Source of the DNA: DAOUAM01 sp034433305
GTDB taxonomy: Bacteria > Chloroflexota > Dehalococcoidia > Lucifugimonadales > DAOUAM01
Assembly: GCA_034433305.1 (NCBI GenBank)
Contig: DAOUAM010000005.1
Location: forward strand, 1-31,905
Length of the DNA stretch: 31,905 nt
Direction of reading: 5' to 3'
Numbering within the stretch: position 1 is the stretch's first letter; every line of letters begins with the position of its first letter. The notes under the pieces are model-generated. The model was given only the letters and a program-made list of their open reading frames with translations, made no database searches and had not been told where the DNA came from. This document shows positions 24,324-31,462 of the stretch, piece after piece. The position numbers and the translations under genes were made by a program.

Positions 24324-24468
24324 GCCGACGGTCATGCCTTCCCCCTGGACGGACTCACCATATGGCCCTTTCTGGTATCATTAGGCTGGCACTGGCTTGC
24401 TCTAGTGCCAGAGGCCCACATGACATCCCAGACTGTCAAGCCAGTCCAGTCCCTCGACCGCGCGCCTG

Positions 24469-24825
24469 GTGCTGGTGGCCTGTTCGGGAGCTGGGACTCT
24501 GGCCATCCTCTGGATACGTGGAGGCACAGGACAGCCAATGGACCAGGGCAGGCTGTTGGACAGGTTGTGGTGCGTGCTCAAGTCCTGGGCATCGGCCCTG
24601 ATGGATGCCCTGCCGCCCTACCATCGAGTCGAGGGGCGACTGAAGACCAAGGAGTGCCGCCCGCCGGACAAGTTCTACATCCACGTTGGCCCTGAGATGA
24701 TCGAGGTGGATGGCGTGACCTTCGAGCGGCTGCTGGTGGGTGAGAACCTGCGCGTGCGCTACACCAGGGCCAGGCGGGCCATCAACATAGACCGGCTGGT
24801 GCCTCCCGAACGCCTGTCGGAGTAG
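24469..24825 (+). CDS. Small hypothetical protein
   Basis: A 118-residue protein I do not recognise. From the GTG start at 24469 it opens with a short hydrophobic stretch (L-V-A-C-S-G-A-G-T-L-A-I-L-W-I), which could be a membrane anchor or a weak lipoprotein-like signal. An internal ATG at 24538, with AGGAC before it, would give a soluble 95-residue form. The rest is mixed alpha/beta, ending in F-Y-I-H-V-G-P-E...V-R-Y-T-R-A-R-R-A-I-N-I-D. It follows the thioredoxin-like lipoprotein gene by about 145 nt on the same strand; a shared role is not shown. Confidence 0.55.
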   Translation: MLVACSGAGTLAILWIRGGTGQPMDQGRLLDRLWCVLKSWASALMDALPPYHRVEGRLKTKECRPPDKFYIHVGPEMIEVDGVTFERLLVGENLRVRYTRARRAINIDRLVPPERLSE

Positions 24826-25230
24826 CAACGGCCCTCCGCCCCTGGTCCTGTCCGCCGCATGCTCAAAATACTGCCGTGCAGTCAGTAAGGTGGGAGCCAG
24901 GGAGAGCAGCCCCCTGCCTGTGGCGACAGCCCACGGCTGCATGCATTGGGCGATTGCACACACCAGTCGGCCCGCCGGGGAGACGGGACCTTGCCGCAGA
25001 CCTGGTTGAGATGTGGAAGCCCCAGCCCGGCACGGTACCTCGCGGCGGATGAAGGCTTCGGGCTGCTAGGTATATGCCCCCAGGTGTTTGGAAGCCTCTA
25101 CCGTGGAAGCATGCCTTTCTAAGCAGACTACCATTAGAAGAAAAGGTACTCTGCTGAATCACGCCTGCTAGAAAGACCGGCCAGGAGCTTCAGCAACTGG
25201 TACCACCCTTATCTACCTAGGAGGGACCCG
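24826..25230. other. Intergenic region before the coiled-coil gene
   Basis: These 405 bases hold no credible gene. The first part carries a copy of the dispersed repeat (24885-25010). The rest is mixed in composition with no clear consensus promoter, ending in the strong ribosome site AGGAGG at 25219-25224. Confidence 0.6.
24885..25010 (+). repeat. Dispersed intergenic repeat, copy 2
   Basis: It starts with GGTGGGAGCCAGGGAGAG (a degraded G-quadruplex end), then GACAGCCCACGG and TGGGCGATTGCACACA, matching copy 1 over about 55 nt. Its right part (CAGTCGGCCCGCCGGGGAGA) matches minus-strand copy 3 over about 40 nt, so it bridges the two. Confidence 0.55.
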
Positions 25231-25986
25231 ATGCCTGACCGACAAGATGAACTCAAGGAGCAGCTAGACCTCCTGGAGTCGCTCTCTTTCGAGAGTTCAT
25301 CAGATGACAAGATTGACTCCCTGTGGAGGCATTTGATGGTTTACAAGGCCTTCGCTGACAACGACCTGGCTGACTCCAAGGCCCGAAGGGCCAAGGCCGA
25401 AGCGGCCAGAGAGCAGGCTGAGCGAGAGGCCATCGAGGCCACCAGGGCGCTCTGCGAGCGCATGAGGGCCGAGGCCGCTCGCGAGCTGCAGGATGCCAAG
25501 AACATTCACATGGAGGCCGCCAAGGTCCGCCAGGAGGCGGAGGGCGAGTACATGAAGGCCAGGGATGTGAGGGAGCGGGCTGAGGTGGAAGCCGCCAACG
25601 TTATCGCCGAAGCCCAGCGCAAGGCCGAAGACATCCAGGAGCAGGCCCGCCAGGCTGCCCACCGGGAGATTACCGAACTGCGTCGCCAGGCCCTCAAGGA
25701 GATCAAGCTCGTTCTCTCTCGCCTGGAGGACATGCGGGCGGCCGCCGACGAGGAGCTGGAGACCCAGCGCATCCTGACCAACATCACCCGGCTCAAGGCC
25801 ACCTCCAGGTGGTTCATGGCCGAGTCCTCCTATTCCGACGGTGAGGCCGAGTCCTCCACTCCGGCCAGCGACCCCTTCAAGGCCGACATCAATGGCTCGG
25901 CCTCGGAGCCTGAGGCCAAGCGGCCCGTGGAGGCCGGCGCCAGGGCCAGCCACGCCAAGGAGCGCAAGTCCGCCGAGAAGTCCTGA
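25231..25986 (+). CDS. Coiled-coil protein, DivIVA-like or similar
   Basis: A 251-residue, highly charged protein. Residues about 45-190 form a continuous helix rich in Ala, Glu, Arg and Lys with heptad character (A-E-A-A-R-E-Q-A-E-R-E-A and similar), predicted to be a long coiled coil. The C-terminal 60 residues are Ser/Glu/Pro-rich and probably disordered. There is no signal peptide or membrane helix. ATG 25231 has a perfect AGGAGG at 25219-25224 with 6-nt spacing. Such proteins often scaffold cell-division or polar complexes, but this assignment rests on composition only. It stands alone, downstream of a repeat-bearing gap. Confidence 0.8.
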   Translation: MPDRQDELKEQLDLLESLSFESSSDDKIDSLWRHLMVYKAFADNDLADSKARRAKAEAAREQAEREAIEATRALCERMRAEAARELQDAKNIHMEAAKVRQEAEGEYMKARDVRERAEVEAANVIAEAQRKAEDIQEQARQAAHREITELRRQALKEIKLVLSRLEDMRAAADEELETQRILTNITRLKATSRWFMAESSYSDGEAESSTPASDPFKADINGSASEPEAKRPVEAGARASHAKERKSAEKS

Positions 25987-26014
25987 CGTCCACGCTGGCT
26001 TTCCTTCGTCTTGC

Positions 26015-26059
26015 AGGTCGCCGCTAGCTCCGTGCCACGGCAATGGACTGCGGCGACCT
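26015..26059. terminator. Structured inverted repeat, possible terminator
   Basis: AGGTCGCCGC and GCGGCGACCT are perfect 10-bp arms around an inner CCGT/ACGG pair. It begins 29 nt after the coiled-coil gene stop. Only TTT follows, so terminator activity is uncertain; an RNA element is also possible. Confidence 0.4.
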
Positions 26060-26137
26060 TTGCTGTCTGGCGGCTGGCTGGGTGAAATCCCGCAATCTCA
26101 TTTCATGATTCTATAGCCCGATATGTATCAACTCCTG

Positions 26138-26153
26138 TGGGTGTAAACACCCA
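26138..26153. repeat. Short inverted repeat with TAAA loop
   Basis: TGGGTG-TAAA-CACCCA. It shares GTAAACACCC with the inverted repeat at 816-829. Confidence 0.3.
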
Positions 26154-26335
26154 GCGGCCCAGAAAGCAAGTCTCGCCCTGGAAATGTGTGTTCTCCTCAC
26201 AAATCCTGGCGCTGTCATGGTCATAATGCCCCTGGCCCACCCATAAAATAGCTAGGATGGTTTTGATGGTCGCAGCTTCGCACAGGTGGGGCTGCGACCA
26301 TTGACGAGAGTACCACTCCGCACGAAGGAAGTGGA

Positions 26336-26503
26336 ATGATGGTGCTGTTCAAGTCTTGCCCCAGGTGCTCGGGCGATAGAAGCGTCGAGCGCGATATGTA
26401 TGGCATATACGTGATATGCCTGGCCTGCGGCCACGTCACCTACCCCGACGTGGAAGCCGAGGCCAGAGAGGACAAGGCCTTTCAGGAGCGCAGGACGGCC
26501 TGA
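26336..26503 (+). CDS. Small zinc-ribbon protein
   Basis: A 55-residue protein. It has two CxxC knuckles: C8-P-R-C11 and C28-L-A-C31, followed by G-H, the layout of a zinc ribbon. The tail is acidic and charged (E-A-E-A-R-E-D-K-A). Such small zinc ribbons can bind RNA, DNA or RNA polymerase; no partner is indicated here. The start at ATG 26336 is supported by AAGGAAG 6-7 nt upstream; a second ATG follows at once. It is short enough to be missed by length-filtered gene calling. Confidence 0.75.
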   Translation: MMVLFKSCPRCSGDRSVERDMYGIYVICLACGHVTYPDVEAEAREDKAFQERRTA

Positions 26504-26581
26504 GCGCCAGCCATTCTCTGACCAGGTGGCCTCCGTGGCGTGCACCCTCAGGCGCCAGTACCCGCATCCTCTCTTCTATTA

Positions 26582-26684
26582 TCTCTTGCCCCTGGAGGCT
26601 GACCGGGTAATGCAAGTGCCAGTTCCAGGCGCCCGCAGGCTGCCACCACAGAGCAAGGGTGGCTGTTCCATCCCTCCCACCAGG
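26582..26684 (-). repeat. Dispersed intergenic repeat, copy 5 (minus strand)
   Basis: Read on minus it begins GGTGGGAGGGATGGAACAG, matching the left end of copy 1 (GGTGGGAGGGAGGGAACAG) at 18 of 19 positions. It goes on to match the middle and right parts (GGTGGCAGCC, CTTGCAT, GTCAG). It ends about 90 nt before the first tRNA gene. Confidence 0.6.
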
Positions 26685-26734
26685 TAAGGCAGGTGCGTGC
26701 CCACAGAGCGCGGCGCAGCCGCGTGCGCCTTCCC

Positions 26735-26762
26735 TTTGCCCAGCGCCACGTTATGCTATAAT
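26735..26762 (+). promoter_or_regulatory. Extended -10 promoter of the tRNA-Ser genes
   Basis: TG-C-TATAAT (26754-26762) is an extended -10 with a perfect hexamer; TTTGCC (26735-26740) is a weak -35 at 16-nt spacing. The tRNA begins 9 nt after the -10 box. Confidence 0.7.
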
Positions 26763-26771
26763 TTCCTGGTG

Positions 26772-26861
26772 GGAGAGGTGGCCGAGCGGTTTATGGCGCT
26801 GGTCTCGAAAACCGGTATGGGAGCAATCCCATCGTGGGTTCGAATCCCACCCTCTCCGCCA
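26772..26861 (+). tRNA. tRNA-Ser (anticodon CGA)
   Basis: A 90-nt class II tRNA with a 7-bp acceptor stem (GGAGAGG/CCTCTCC), anticodon stem CTGGT/ACCGG around loop CTCGAAA (anticodon CGA, reading UCG), a long variable arm (GGGA/TCCC), a T-arm with GGTTCGAATCC, discriminator G and encoded CCA. It is not tRNA-Sec. Confidence 0.96.
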
Positions 26862-26940
26862 GTTTTCCGCTGCCTTGACGGTCCAGGGCCTTCTCTCCAG
26901 AGGCCCGGTGCAACTCCCCGGTGTTCCGAAGGCACGTCCA

Positions 26941-27030
<90 letters not shown>

Positions 27031-27131
27031 TAGCTCTGCCGTGGCCTGTCCCGCGCCAGGCAGCCCTGGCCAGGCCCCACAGTATTCCCGCACCACTGGC
27101 ACACTTTTGCAGCTTGCGCTATCGCGGTCTA

Positions 27132-27140
27132 TGCTAGAAT
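27132..27140 (+). promoter_or_regulatory. Extended -10 promoter of dprA
   Basis: TG-C-TAGAAT (27132-27140). The dprA ATG at 27151 begins 10 nt after the box, leaving at most a few leader bases and no room for a ribosome site, so the message is probably leaderless. Confidence 0.55.
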
Positions 27141-27150
27141 TGAGCTAGCG

Positions 27151-28272
27151 ATGGACATACAGGAGCTGAAATACTGGGTCGCCTTCAACCGCATCCCGCG
27201 CATCGGCCGGGCGCGCTTCAAGCTCTTGGAGGCCCACTTCGGGTCTCTGGGCCGGGCGTGGAGCGCCAGCGTGAGCGAGCTTCAGCGCGCTGGCCTGGAC
27301 TTGCGGACAGCGCAGTGGATCGCCGCTCGCAGGCCGGACGTTGACCCCGATGCCGAGGTCCGCCTGCTCCAGCAGGCGGGTGTCAAGGCCATTACCTGGC
27401 ACGATACCGACTACCCGCCACGCCTGAAGGAGATCTACGACCTGCCCCCGGTGCTCTACGTGCGGGGCGAACTTCTGCCGGAGGACGAACGCTCTATTGC
27501 CGTCGTGGGCACGCGCAGGGCCACGGCCTACGGGCGCGAGGCGGCCTACAGGCTGTCCTACGACCTGGCCCAGGCGGGCGTGACCATCGTCAGCGGCCTG
27601 GCCAGGGGCATTGACGCCATCGCCCACAGGGCAGCCCTGGAGGCAGGCAAGCGCACCATCGCCGTGCTGGGCAGTGGGGTGGATGTCATCTATCCCCATG
27701 AGCATGCGCGGCTGGCCGAGGAGGTCTCCCGCAACGGAGCCCTGGTCTCGGAGCACCCGCTGGGCACCCGGCCCGACGCCCAGAACTTCCCCCGCCGCAA
27801 CCGCATCATGAGCGGCATGACGCTGGGCACGCTGGTGGTGGAGGCCGGCGAGGACAGCGGCGCCATCATCACCGCCGACCACGCCCTGGAGCAGGACCGG
27901 GAGGTCTTTGCCGTTCCGGGCAACATCTTCGCCCCGTCCAGCAGCGGCACCAACAGGCTCATCAGGGAATCGCGGGCCAAGCTGGTCTGCACCGTCAAGG
28001 ACATCCTGGAAGAGCTGAACCTCTCCGCCGTTGACCACCAGTTGGAGTTCGCCGCCCTGTTCCCCAGGGACGAGAGCGAGGCCGAGGTACTGCGCTACGT
28101 CACCTTTGACCCCGTCCACATTGATGAGATTGTGCGCAGCTCTGGAATGGCTATATCAGTAGTAAGCAGTGCCCTGGCCCTGATGGAGTTGAAGGGGATG
28201 GTAAGGCAGGTAGGCGGCATGCACTATGTGAGACTCCAGGAGAGTCCTTCCCAATACCAGACAACAGTGTGA
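27151..28272 (+). CDS. dprA: DNA-processing protein DprA
   Basis: A 373-residue protein. An N-terminal helical (SAM/HhH-like) part covers about 1-75. The Rossmann-fold DprA domain covers about 85-290: Y-P-P-R-L near 90-94, then A-V-V-G-T-R-R-A-T near 117-125, S-G-L-A-R-G-I-D-A-I-A-H near 149-160, and F-P-R-R-N-R-I-M-S-G near 213-222. A C-terminal winged-helix-like domain covers about 310-365. DprA loads RecA onto incoming single-stranded DNA during natural transformation and protects it. ATG 27151 follows an extended -10 box, suggesting leaderless translation. Its end overlaps or nearly abuts topA. Confidence 0.95.
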   Translation: MDIQELKYWVAFNRIPRIGRARFKLLEAHFGSLGRAWSASVSELQRAGLDLRTAQWIAARRPDVDPDAEVRLLQQAGVKAITWHDTDYPPRLKEIYDLPPVLYVRGELLPEDERSIAVVGTRRATAYGREAAYRLSYDLAQAGVTIVSGLARGIDAIAHRAALEAGKRTIAVLGSGVDVIYPHEHARLAEEVSRNGALVSEHPLGTRPDAQNFPRRNRIMSGMTLGTLVVEAGEDSGAIITADHALEQDREVFAVPGNIFAPSSSGTNRLIRESRAKLVCTVKDILEELNLSAVDHQLEFAALFPRDESEAEVLRYVTFDPVHIDEIVRSSGMAISVVSSALALMELKGMVRQVGGMHYVRLQESPSQYQTTV

Positions 28273-28277
28273 GAATC

Positions 28278-30437
28278 ATGGCAAAGAACCTCGTTATCGT
28301 CGAGTCCCCTGCCAAGGCCCGCACCGTCGGGCGCTTCCTGGGGAGGAATTACATAGCCAAGGCCTCCATGGGCCACGTACGGGACCTTCCCCAGGGCAAG
28401 ATGGGCGTCGAGGTGGATGACAACGGCTTCCATCCGACCTACGTCGTCGTCCCGGACAAGAAGAAGGTCATTCAGGAGCTGGCCGAGGCTTCCAGAGAGG
28501 CCGAGACTGTTTACCTCGCCACCGACCCGGACAGGGAGGGCGAGGCCATCTCCTGGCACCTGCTCAAGGCCGCCAGGATTGACGAGTCCAAGGCCAGGCG
28601 CGTGGTGTTCCACGAGATCACCCAGAAGGCCATCCGCGAGGCCTTCGCCCATCCCCGCGAGCTGGACTACCACCTCATCGAGGCACAGCAGGCCCGGCGC
28701 ATCCTGGACAGGCTGGTGGGCTACAGGCTCAGCCCGCTGCTGTGGGGCAAGGTCCGCCGTGGCCTGTCGGCCGGCCGCGTCCAGTCGGTGGCCCTGCGCC
28801 TGGTGGTGGACCGCGAGCGCGAGATACAGGCCTTCGTGGCCGAAGAGTACTGGACCATCGAGGCCACGCTGGCCAAGCACCCCCAGGACGGCGGCGAGCC
28901 AGGCCAGCCCTTCAAGGCCATGCTCCATGCCATCAAGGGGCAGGACGGCAAGCTAAATATACCAGACGGCCAGCGGGCCGGTGAGATTGTCGCCGACCTG
29001 GACGGGGCCAGCTACTACGTGGAGTCGGTGCGCCGCCGGGAGACGCGCAGAAGCCCGTCTCCCCCTTTCATCACCAGCACGCTCCAGCAGGAGGCGTCCC
29101 AGAAGCTGAGGTTTTCAGCACGCAAGACCATGATGGTCGCCCAGCAGCTTTACGAGGGCCTGCCCATCGGCGACGAAGGCTCCGTGGGCCTCATCACCTA
29201 CATGCGGACAGACTCCACCAACGTCTCCCAGGAGGCGCTGAGGGAGGCGGCCCAGTACATCCGCGGCAAGTTCGGCCCCGAGTACGCGCCGCGTACGCCG
29301 CGCCGCTACACCAGGAAAGTCAAGGGCGCCCAGGAGGCCCACGAGGCCATCCGGCCCACCTCCATCGCCAGGGAGCCGGAGTTCATCCGCCAGTACCTGG
29401 ACACGGACCAGTTCCGGCTCTACGAGCTGGTCTGGAAGCGCATGGTCGCCAGCCAGATGACCGACGCGGTCTTCGACTCCACCACCGTGGAGGTCGCCGC
29501 CGATAGCAGGGTTTCGGGGACACAGTACGCCTTCCGCGCGTCGGGGTCGGTGCTCAAGTTCCCTGGCTTCCGGGTGGTGTACATGGAAGACGCCGAGAAC
29601 GGGGCCGATGACGAGGCCAGGGACACCGGCCCGCTGCCCGAGCTGGCCAGGGATGACCCGCTGGACTGCCTGGGCCTGACGCCGGAGCAGCACTTCACCC
29701 AGCCCCCGCCGCGCTACACCGAGGCGACGCTCATCAAGGCGCTGGAGGAGCAGGGCATAGGCCGGCCCAGCACCTACGCGCCCATCATTGCCACCATCCA
29801 GGACCGCAACTACGTGGAGAAGGACAGAGGCCGGCTGGTGCCCACCAAGCTGGGCTTCGCCGTCACCGACCTGCTGACGGCCCACTTCCCGGACATCATG
29901 GACGTGGGCTTCACGGCCCGCGTGGAGGAGGGACTGGACGAGATCGCCCGGGGCGAGCGCCAGTGGGTGCCCATGCTGCAGGACTTCTATCAGCCTTTCC
30001 AGCAGGCCCTGGAAAAGGCCATGAAGGAGGCCGAGCGCGTCCCCAGGGAGCTTATTGACGAGGAGACCGACGAGGTCTGCGAGAAGTGCGGGCGCCCCAT
30101 GGTCATCAAGACCGGCCGGTTCGGGCGCTTCCTCTCGTGCAGCGGCTTCCCCGAGTGCCGCAACTCCAGGCCCCTGCTGAACAAGACGGGCGTGGAGTGC
30201 CCTCAGTGCGGCGGCGAGCTGGTGGAGCGCAAGCAGCGTGGCAAGGGGGGCAAGCGGTTCTACGGCTGCTCCAACTACCCCACCTGCAACTTCGCCGTTA
30301 ACCAGCGCCCGCTGCCGCAGCCCTGCCCGGAGTGCGGCAAGCTGCTGGTGGCCTCGGGCCGCTCAGGCGCACGCTGCACCTCCTGCCAGTACAAGGGGCC
30401 TGTGCCTGAGAGCGAAGCCGTGGAGATAACCGTTTAG
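28278..30437 (+). CDS. topA: DNA topoisomerase I
   Basis: A 719-residue type IA topoisomerase that relaxes negative supercoils. The Toprim domain starts at L-V-I-V-E-S-P-A-K, with the metal site D-P-D-R-E-G-E near 83-89. The catalytic tyrosine is Y308 in I-T-Y-M-R-T-D-S-T-N. Three C-terminal zinc ribbons follow: C-E-K-C...C-S-G-F-P-E-C, C-P-Q-C...C-S-N-Y-P-T-C, and C-P-E-C...C-T-S-C. ATG 28278 gives the typical N-terminus M-A-K-N-L-V-I-V-E-S-P; a GTG at 28269 would overlap the dprA stop by 4 nt and add three residues, so either is possible. It is the second gene in the dprA-topA-recombinase run. Confidence 0.97.
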   Translation: MAKNLVIVESPAKARTVGRFLGRNYIAKASMGHVRDLPQGKMGVEVDDNGFHPTYVVVPDKKKVIQELAEASREAETVYLATDPDREGEAISWHLLKAARIDESKARRVVFHEITQKAIREAFAHPRELDYHLIEAQQARRILDRLVGYRLSPLLWGKVRRGLSAGRVQSVALRLVVDREREIQAFVAEEYWTIEATLAKHPQDGGEPGQPFKAMLHAIKGQDGKLNIPDGQRAGEIVADLDGASYYVESVRRRETRRSPSPPFITSTLQQEASQKLRFSARKTMMVAQQLYEGLPIGDEGSVGLITYMRTDSTNVSQEALREAAQYIRGKFGPEYAPRTPRRYTRKVKGAQEAHEAIRPTSIAREPEFIRQYLDTDQFRLYELVWKRMVASQMTDAVFDSTTVEVAADSRVSGTQYAFRASGSVLKFPGFRVVYMEDAENGADDEARDTGPLPELARDDPLDCLGLTPEQHFTQPPPRYTEATLIKALEEQGIGRPSTYAPIIATIQDRNYVEKDRGRLVPTKLGFAVTDLLTAHFPDIMDVGFTARVEEGLDEIARGERQWVPMLQDFYQPFQQALEKAMKEAERVPRELIDEETDEVCEKCGRPMVIKTGRFGRFLSCSGFPECRNSRPLLNKTGVECPQCGGELVERKQRGKGGKRFYGCSNYPTCNFAVNQRPLPQPCPECGKLLVASGRSGARCTSCQYKGPVPESEAVEITV

Positions 30438-30438
30438 C

Positions 30439-31413
30439 ATGGACCATCGCCAGTGGCGCTCCATCATGAGCAACTACCAGGCGCACCTCAAGGCCGACGA
30501 GGGCCTGGCGCCGCTGACCATACGCAACTATCGGACAGACCTGGCGCCGCTGTACGAGTACATGCGGCTCAGGGACATCCCGGGCCTGAAGGCGCTGGAC
30601 AGAGTGGCCCTCCGTGGCTACCTGGCCTGGCTGTTCGAGCTGGGCTACGTGAAGCACAGCGTGGCCCGGAAGCTCAGCGCCCTGCGCTCCTTCCTGCGCT
30701 GGCTGGTGCGGGAGGGGCTGATGGACAGGGACCCGCTGCCCAGGAGCGGCATGATGAAGCTGGACACACGCCTGCCCCGCTTCCTGTCCCAGACGGAGGC
30801 CGCCAGGCTGGTGGAAGCGCCGGACACGTCGGAGCCGCTGGGGCTGCGCGACCGCGCCCTGCTGGAGCTTGTGTACGCCTCAGGGCTGCGCGTGAGCGAG
30901 GTCCACGGCCTGGACATTGGCGACCTGGACCTGGAGACCAGGGAGCTGCAGGTCAGGGGCAAGGGGGCCAAGGAGCGTGTGGTGCTCATGGGCGGGCCAG
31001 CGCGGGACGCCGTGGCCCTTTACCTGCGCGACGTGCGGCCCGGCCTGGCCGGCCGGGGCAGCGGCGACGCCCTGTTCCTCAACTGCTTCGGGGACAGGCT
31101 AAGCCAGCGCAGCATCCAGGAGAAGGTGCGGCGCTACGCCAGCAAGGCGGGGCTGAATGGCAAGGTGCATACTCACACTCTGCGCCATTCCTTCGCCACC
31201 CACCTGCTGGAAGGCGGCGCCGACCTGCGAGTCGTCCAGGAACTGCTGGGCCACGCCAGCCCGGCGACGACGCAGATTTACACGCATGTCACCCAATCGC
31301 GGGCGCGTGAGGTGTACATGGCCGCGCACCCACGGGCCAGGCGCCCTCACACCGGCCCTCCCTCTGAGGGCAAGGGAGAACCCCCTTCTCCCCATGGGAG
31401 AAGGCCGGGATGA
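30439..31413 (+). CDS. Tyrosine recombinase, XerC/XerD type
   Basis: A 324-residue protein. The N-terminal SAM-like core-binding domain covers about 8-100 and the catalytic domain about 112-295. All catalytic residues are visible: R151 (S-G-L-R-V-S-E), K175 (R-G-K-G-A-K), H246 and R249 (H-T-L-R-H), H272 (L-L-G-H) and Y281 (I-Y-T-H-V). XerC/XerD resolve chromosome dimers at dif sites. The usual family end comes at about residue 299 (M-A-A-H-P-R-A); the last 24 residues are Pro/Gly/Arg-rich and are coded by an intergenic-type palindrome (31384-31404). ATG 30439 begins one base after the topA stop. Confidence 0.93.
   Translation: MDHRQWRSIMSNYQAHLKADEGLAPLTIRNYRTDLAPLYEYMRLRDIPGLKALDRVALRGYLAWLFELGYVKHSVARKLSALRSFLRWLVREGLMDRDPLPRSGMMKLDTRLPRFLSQTEAARLVEAPDTSEPLGLRDRALLELVYASGLRVSEVHGLDIGDLDLETRELQVRGKGAKERVVLMGGPARDAVALYLRDVRPGLAGRGSGDALFLNCFGDRLSQRSIQEKVRRYASKAGLNGKVHTHTLRHSFATHLLEGGADLRVVQELLGHASPATTQIYTHVTQSRAREVYMAAHPRARRPHTGPPSEGKGEPPSPHGRRPG
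31384..31404. repeat. Palindromic repeat at the recombinase gene end
   Basis: CCTTCTCCC-CAT-GGGAGAAGG, a perfect 9-bp stem, lies inside the last codons of the recombinase gene and is followed by CCGGGATGAGGG. It looks like a REP-type intergenic palindrome into which the reading frame has extended. Confidence 0.55.
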
Positions 31414-31462
31414 GGGCCCGGGATGAGATGAAGCCTGGGAGCCTTCAGATAGAGGTCCGCCA

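Larger units (their letters stand above)
25987..26335. other. Intergenic region after the coiled-coil gene
   Basis: These 349 bases hold no credible gene. They contain a 10-bp inverted repeat (26015-26059), the hairpin TGGGTG-TAAA-CACCCA (26138-26153), and an AT-richer stretch (26230-26275) just before the zinc-ribbon gene. No consensus promoter pair is obvious. Confidence 0.55.

Noticed and set aside
26772..26861. tRNA-Sec, as a class II tRNA near a selenoprotein gene.
   Set aside because: The anticodon is CGA, not TCA, and the acceptor stem has the normal 7 bp.
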